Shown here: positions 7,052 through 9,186 of the stretch, one piece after another
How the letters are laid out: each line of letters opens with the position of its first letter
Numbering within the stretch: position 1 is the stretch's first letter
NCBI GenBank assembly: GCA_019412865.1
Contig: DXOJ01000856.1
Location: 1-9,186, forward strand
Source of the DNA: Bacteroides sp.
GTDB lineage: Bacteria; Bacteroidota; Bacteroidia; Bacteroidales; Bacteroidaceae
Direction of reading: 5' to 3'
DNA length: 9,186 nucleotides
Notes under the pieces: model-generated
What the model was told of the DNA's origin: nothing
Database searches by the model: none
What the model saw: the letters and a program-made list of their open reading frames with translations, nothing else
Translations under genes and position numbers: made by a program

Positions 7052-7606
7052 TTAATCTATTTCTGCCCGGCTAATCATTTCTTTGAGTCGTGTGATTGCT
7101 TTCTGAAGTTGTGCATCCACTGTATTCATGCTGATACCTAATTCTTCTGCTACTTGTGCATAACTTTGTTTTTCTTCGCGGATGCGAATGAATACTTCTC
7201 TGCAACGTTCCGGAAGCCGGTCGAGTGCCTTTACGTAAAGAGCAAATAATTCTTCACTAATGAGTGATTCTTCCGGTGAATAGTTCTGTTCCTGTGGCTC
7301 CGGCAGAGAATCGGGATGAATGTAAGTGTGTTTTGATTCTTTTTCCAGATAATTGAGCGAAGCATTCTTGACGAGAATGAAACAATAATCTTCAATGTTT
7401 CTCACATCAAGTAAATTGCTACGCTGTTTCCATAGTTTCAGAAATACGTCGAGAACGATTTCCTGCGACCATTCTTCCTGCTTCACATAGTAGTAGGCTA
7501 TGCGGAAGAGGCGATCGTAAGTCATGTTGTAAAAGTCCCGGAAAGCTGTTTGCGAATCCAGTTCTTTCATTTGCCGCAATAACTTTCTAACTTCTGATTC
7601 GGTCAT
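7052..7606 (-). CDS. RNA polymerase ECF sigma factor (sigma-70 family)
   Basis: This 184-residue alternative sigma factor directs RNA polymerase to a small regulon, here most likely including the receptor operon. Region 2 covers about 22-90: AFRDFYNMTYDRLFRIAYYYV, then the region 2.2 helix QEIVLDVFLKLWKQRSNL that contacts core polymerase and DNA, then NIEDYCFILVKNASLNYLE. A variable linker follows (about 91-117). Region 4 covers about 118-176, with LPERCREVFIRIRE and a helix-turn-helix (about 148-170; SYAQVAEELGISMNTVDAQL) for -35 recognition. Length and motif order fit the Bacteroidota FecI-like group paired with FecR. It begins 19 bases after the hemW stop, so basal expression may come from the hemW transcript. 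The cognate anti-sigma factor is the FecR protein two genes downstream. Confidence 0.93.
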   Translation of the reverse strand: MTESEVRKLLRQMKELDSQTAFRDFYNMTYDRLFRIAYYYVKQEEWSQEIVLDVFLKLWKQRSNLLDVRNIEDYCFILVKNASLNYLEKESKHTYIHPDSLPEPQEQNYSPEESLISEELFALYVKALDRLPERCREVFIRIREEKQSYAQVAEELGISMNTVDAQLQKAITRLKEMISRAEID

Positions 7607-7625
7607 CGGCTTGCTGTTTGTTTTG

Positions 7626-8756
7626 TTAATCTACCCAAAGTAAATCACTCATTATACTGTCGGAGATGAAAATACCTTCACGAGTCAAGCGTAAGGCTCC
7701 ATCGTGTTCTTCCAGTTTCCCATTTTTCAGATAAGGCGCAGCCATTCTCTGGCAATACTCCCACATCTCATTGCCGAACATCTGTTTCAGCTTTTCTATA
7801 GGCGTTCCCCATACAGTACGTATGGTAGTGATAATAAATTCATTGTAGCGGGTCGTCTGATCCAGATACTCTATTTCAAAAGCACGGCTATTTTCCTCTA
7901 TACCTTTTATATAAGTATCGATGGAAGAAACATTCCATTCCCGTGTCATCCCGTCAAAAGAATGTGCCGACGGTCCGCACCCCAGATAAGGTATTCCTTT
8001 CCAGTAAGAACTGTTGTGACGAGAGTACTTGCCCGGACGGCAGAAATTCGAAATTTCATAATGTTCAAATCCCGCTTTCTGCAGATGCTTTATCAGTAAC
8101 GTGAAAAAATCTAAACTGGAATCTTCGTCCACCTCCGATATCTGATGTTGTTTTAACATATTATATATAGGTGTATCTTCCTCGTAAATCAGATGATAAG
8201 CGGAAATATGCTCCACGTTCAGACTGACAGCCTGACGAAGATCATTCTCCCATCGTTCTTTGGTTTCTCCCGGTAATCCGTAGATAAGATCGATGCTTAT
8301 ATTTTGAAAACCGGCTTCCCGACATCTGTGAACAGCTTCGATAGCTGTATGGGCATTGTGACGGCGTTTCAATAGTTTGAGAGTGGGATCGTCAAAAGTC
8401 TGTATTCCCATGCTGATACGATTGAAAGGGAGCGAAGAAAGCATTTTCAGATATTCACTAGTCAGGTCGTCGGGATTGGCTTCCAATGTGATTTCCTGGC
8501 AATGGCTTAATCCGTAATGTGTCCGGATCGTATCAAATATCTGTTCGAAATCTTCTTTTTCCAATTGAGACGGGGTTCCGCCACCGAAATAAACGGTTTC
8601 TATATCTTCTCCTTTCAGGTAGTCTTTCCGCATGGCTAACTCCCGGCAAAGTGCTCGTACATAACGGGTTTTGAGCTCGCTACGGGTGGTTGAGTAGAAA
8701 TCGCAGTAGATGCACCGTGTTTTACAAAAAGGAATATGAAGATAGATACCTGCCAT
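7626..8756 (-). CDS. hemW: radical SAM heme chaperone HemW (HemN-like)
   Basis: This 376-residue cytoplasmic radical SAM protein belongs to the HemW family, which binds heme and is proposed to deliver it to target proteins. It was often misannotated as oxygen-independent coproporphyrinogen III oxidase. The start MAGIYLHIPFCKTRCIYCDF carries the CxxxCxxC iron-sulfur motif (Cys 11, 15, 18) followed by Asp-Phe. The SAM-binding GGGTP is at 58-62, followed by EANPDD (92-97), SMGIQ (115-119) and GLPGET (160-165). The HNxxYW motif (HNSSYW, 247-252), linked to heme binding in HemW, is intact. Length matches the E. coli protein and lacks the longer N-terminus of true HemN. An upstream ATG at 8813 would add 19 hydrophobic residues unlike the family and lies before the predicted transcription start, so 8756 is preferred. 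It is the first gene of the minus-strand run and 19 bases from the sigma gene. Confidence 0.95.
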   Translation of the reverse strand: MAGIYLHIPFCKTRCIYCDFYSTTRSELKTRYVRALCRELAMRKDYLKGEDIETVYFGGGTPSQLEKEDFEQIFDTIRTHYGLSHCQEITLEANPDDLTSEYLKMLSSLPFNRISMGIQTFDDPTLKLLKRRHNAHTAIEAVHRCREAGFQNISIDLIYGLPGETKERWENDLRQAVSLNVEHISAYHLIYEEDTPIYNMLKQHQISEVDEDSSLDFFTLLIKHLQKAGFEHYEISNFCRPGKYSRHNSSYWKGIPYLGCGPSAHSFDGMTREWNVSSIDTYIKGIEENSRAFEIEYLDQTTRYNEFIITTIRTVWGTPIEKLKQMFGNEMWEYCQRMAAPYLKNGKLEEHDGALRLTREGIFISDSIMSDLLWVD

Positions 8757-8783
8757 AGTTGTGCCGTTTGAGTTTAGTGGCTG

Positions 8784-8814
8784 TAAAAGTAAGATTATTA
8801 TCAGATATAACAAA
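8784..8814 (-). promoter_or_regulatory. hemW: Bacteroides-type promoter upstream of hemW
   Basis: On the minus strand TTTG (8814-8811, within TTTTTTG) is followed after 19 bases by TACTTTTA (8791-8784). This fits the Bacteroides housekeeping pattern of TTTG at -33 and TAnnTTTG at -7 except for the last base. Transcription would start near 8777, about 20 bases before the hemW ATG at 8756 and downstream of the alternative ATG at 8813, which supports the chosen start. Confidence 0.5.
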
Positions 8815-8865
8815 AAATCTTATTGACTGAAATCATTCTTATGAGGCGTTGCATAGATAAGTTGT

Positions 8866-8952
8866 CTGACACCCGGGTCTCATTGGTATTGACACCCGGG
8901 TGTCAGCACTATCAACACCCGGGTGTCGGTATGCCTGAGACCCGGGTGTTGA
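8866..8952. repeat. four CCCGGG palindromes in two mirrored hairpins
   Basis: Four copies of a 14-base near-palindrome (consensus GACACCCGGGTGTC) lie at 8868-8881, 8891-8904, 8914-8927 and 8937-8950, with centres exactly 23 bases apart and 9-base spacers. The second copy extends to a perfect 16-base palindrome (8890-8905). Neighbouring copies pair into two 41-base hairpins, 8866-8906 and 8912-8952, each with 16-base arms (15 of 16 paired) and a 9-base loop, five bases apart. The second is nearly the reverse complement of the first outside the loop. Neither is followed by a T-tract, so they are not classic terminators. They lie about 50 bases upstream of the predicted hemW promoter. They could be protein-binding sites, a REP/BIME-like element or an RNA structure. 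Confidence 0.9.
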
Positions 8953-9186
8953 ACAATCCGTTTGTGCAGTCTAAATATTATATGCATATATACTATTGAA
9001 TGGTGGTTCGTATAGAAATTAAATTATGAGCAAGCAAAAAATGTTTATGTTAAAGATGTGTTACATAACATTGTTTAGTAACACCGTCATAAGTGTTGCT
9101 TTTCCCCCAATTAATCCCTAATTTGCGCATCACAAAATTAATGGTATGTGAGAAACATACTGAGTAATTACTAAAATCTTATATAT
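8953..9186. other. AT-rich right flank with small inverted repeats, no gene
   Basis: No convincing gene is seen here. Together with the hemW leader and the palindrome array, the gene-free stretch spans about 430 bases. Inverted repeats present are TATATGCATATA (8979-8990); GTGTTAC/GTAACAC (9058-9064 with 9078-9084, 13-base loop); GTATGT/ACATAC (9144-9149 with 9155-9160, 5-base loop); and AGTAATTACT (9163-9172). A TAATTTTG box on the minus strand (9140-9133) fits a Bacteroides -7 element but lacks a matching -33. The region could hold regulatory sites for a gene beyond the right edge. Confidence 0.5.

Noticed and set aside
7636..7643. Housekeeping promoter for the sigma gene inside the hemW end (TTACTTTG on the minus strand)
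   Set aside because: One of the fixed -7 positions is wrong and no TTTG lies 19-21 bases upstream, so it does not stand out from background.
8757..8813. Hydrophobic N-terminal extension of HemW from the ATG at 8813
   Set aside because: HemW proteins begin just before the IYLHIPFC motif and are cytoplasmic. The extension overlaps the predicted promoter and would precede the transcription start.
8868..8950. CRISPR array
   Set aside because: The repeat is only 14 bases, the spacers are 9 bases, and there are four units. CRISPR repeats and spacers are each usually 23 bases or longer, and no cas gene is present.
9050..9130. 26-codon minus-strand open frame after a TAATTTTG box
   Set aside because: It is very short, has no recognisable similarity, its ATG lies only a few bases after the -7-like box, and no -33 element is seen.

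Overview
The window looks like a contig end from a Bacteroides-like member of the Bacteroidota. The support is gene content: an ECF sigma factor, a FecR anti-sigma factor with a DUF4974-like tail, a TonB-dependent receptor with STN and carboxypeptidase-regulatory-like domains, and a DUF4249 lipoprotein. Genes lack obvious Shine-Dalgarno sequences, one promoter resembles the Bacteroides TTTG / TAnnTTTG type, and the gene-free flanks are AT-rich. The first 17 bases are not genomic: they match the Tn5/Nextera mosaic end, so the left edge is a sequencing-library artefact.

All nine supported genes lie on the minus strand and read from right to left: hemW (8756-7626), ECF sigma factor (7606-7052), small lipoprotein (6964-6530), FecR-type anti-sigma factor (6503-5625), TonB-dependent receptor (5623-2921), DUF4249 lipoprotein (2913-1915), an unrecognised lipoprotein (1918-1148), and a lysine exporter of the LysO family split into two genes (1145-858 and 861-253). 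Gaps are 19, 87, 25, 1, 7, -4, 2 and -4 bases, so everything after the 87-base gap is probably one transcription unit. The 87-base gap holds a GC-rich motif that may be a promoter for the ECF factor itself.

The working model is a cell-surface signalling and uptake locus. The receptor and its surface lipoprotein(s) bind and import an unknown ligand. FecR spans the inner membrane and controls the ECF sigma factor. Two features depart from the standard sigma/anti-sigma/receptor layout: a 144-residue lipoprotein sits between sigma and FecR, and an inner-membrane amino-acid exporter closes the operon with almost no spacing. The substrate cannot be read from the sequence.

The most unusual non-coding structure is upstream of hemW (8866-8952). 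It has four CCCGGG-centred palindromes at an exact 23-base period. They also pair as two mirrored 41-base hairpins with 16-bp arms and 9-base loops, and three base pairs differ between the hairpins in a compensated way. Beyond it, up to the right edge, is AT-rich DNA with several smaller inverted repeats and no convincing gene.
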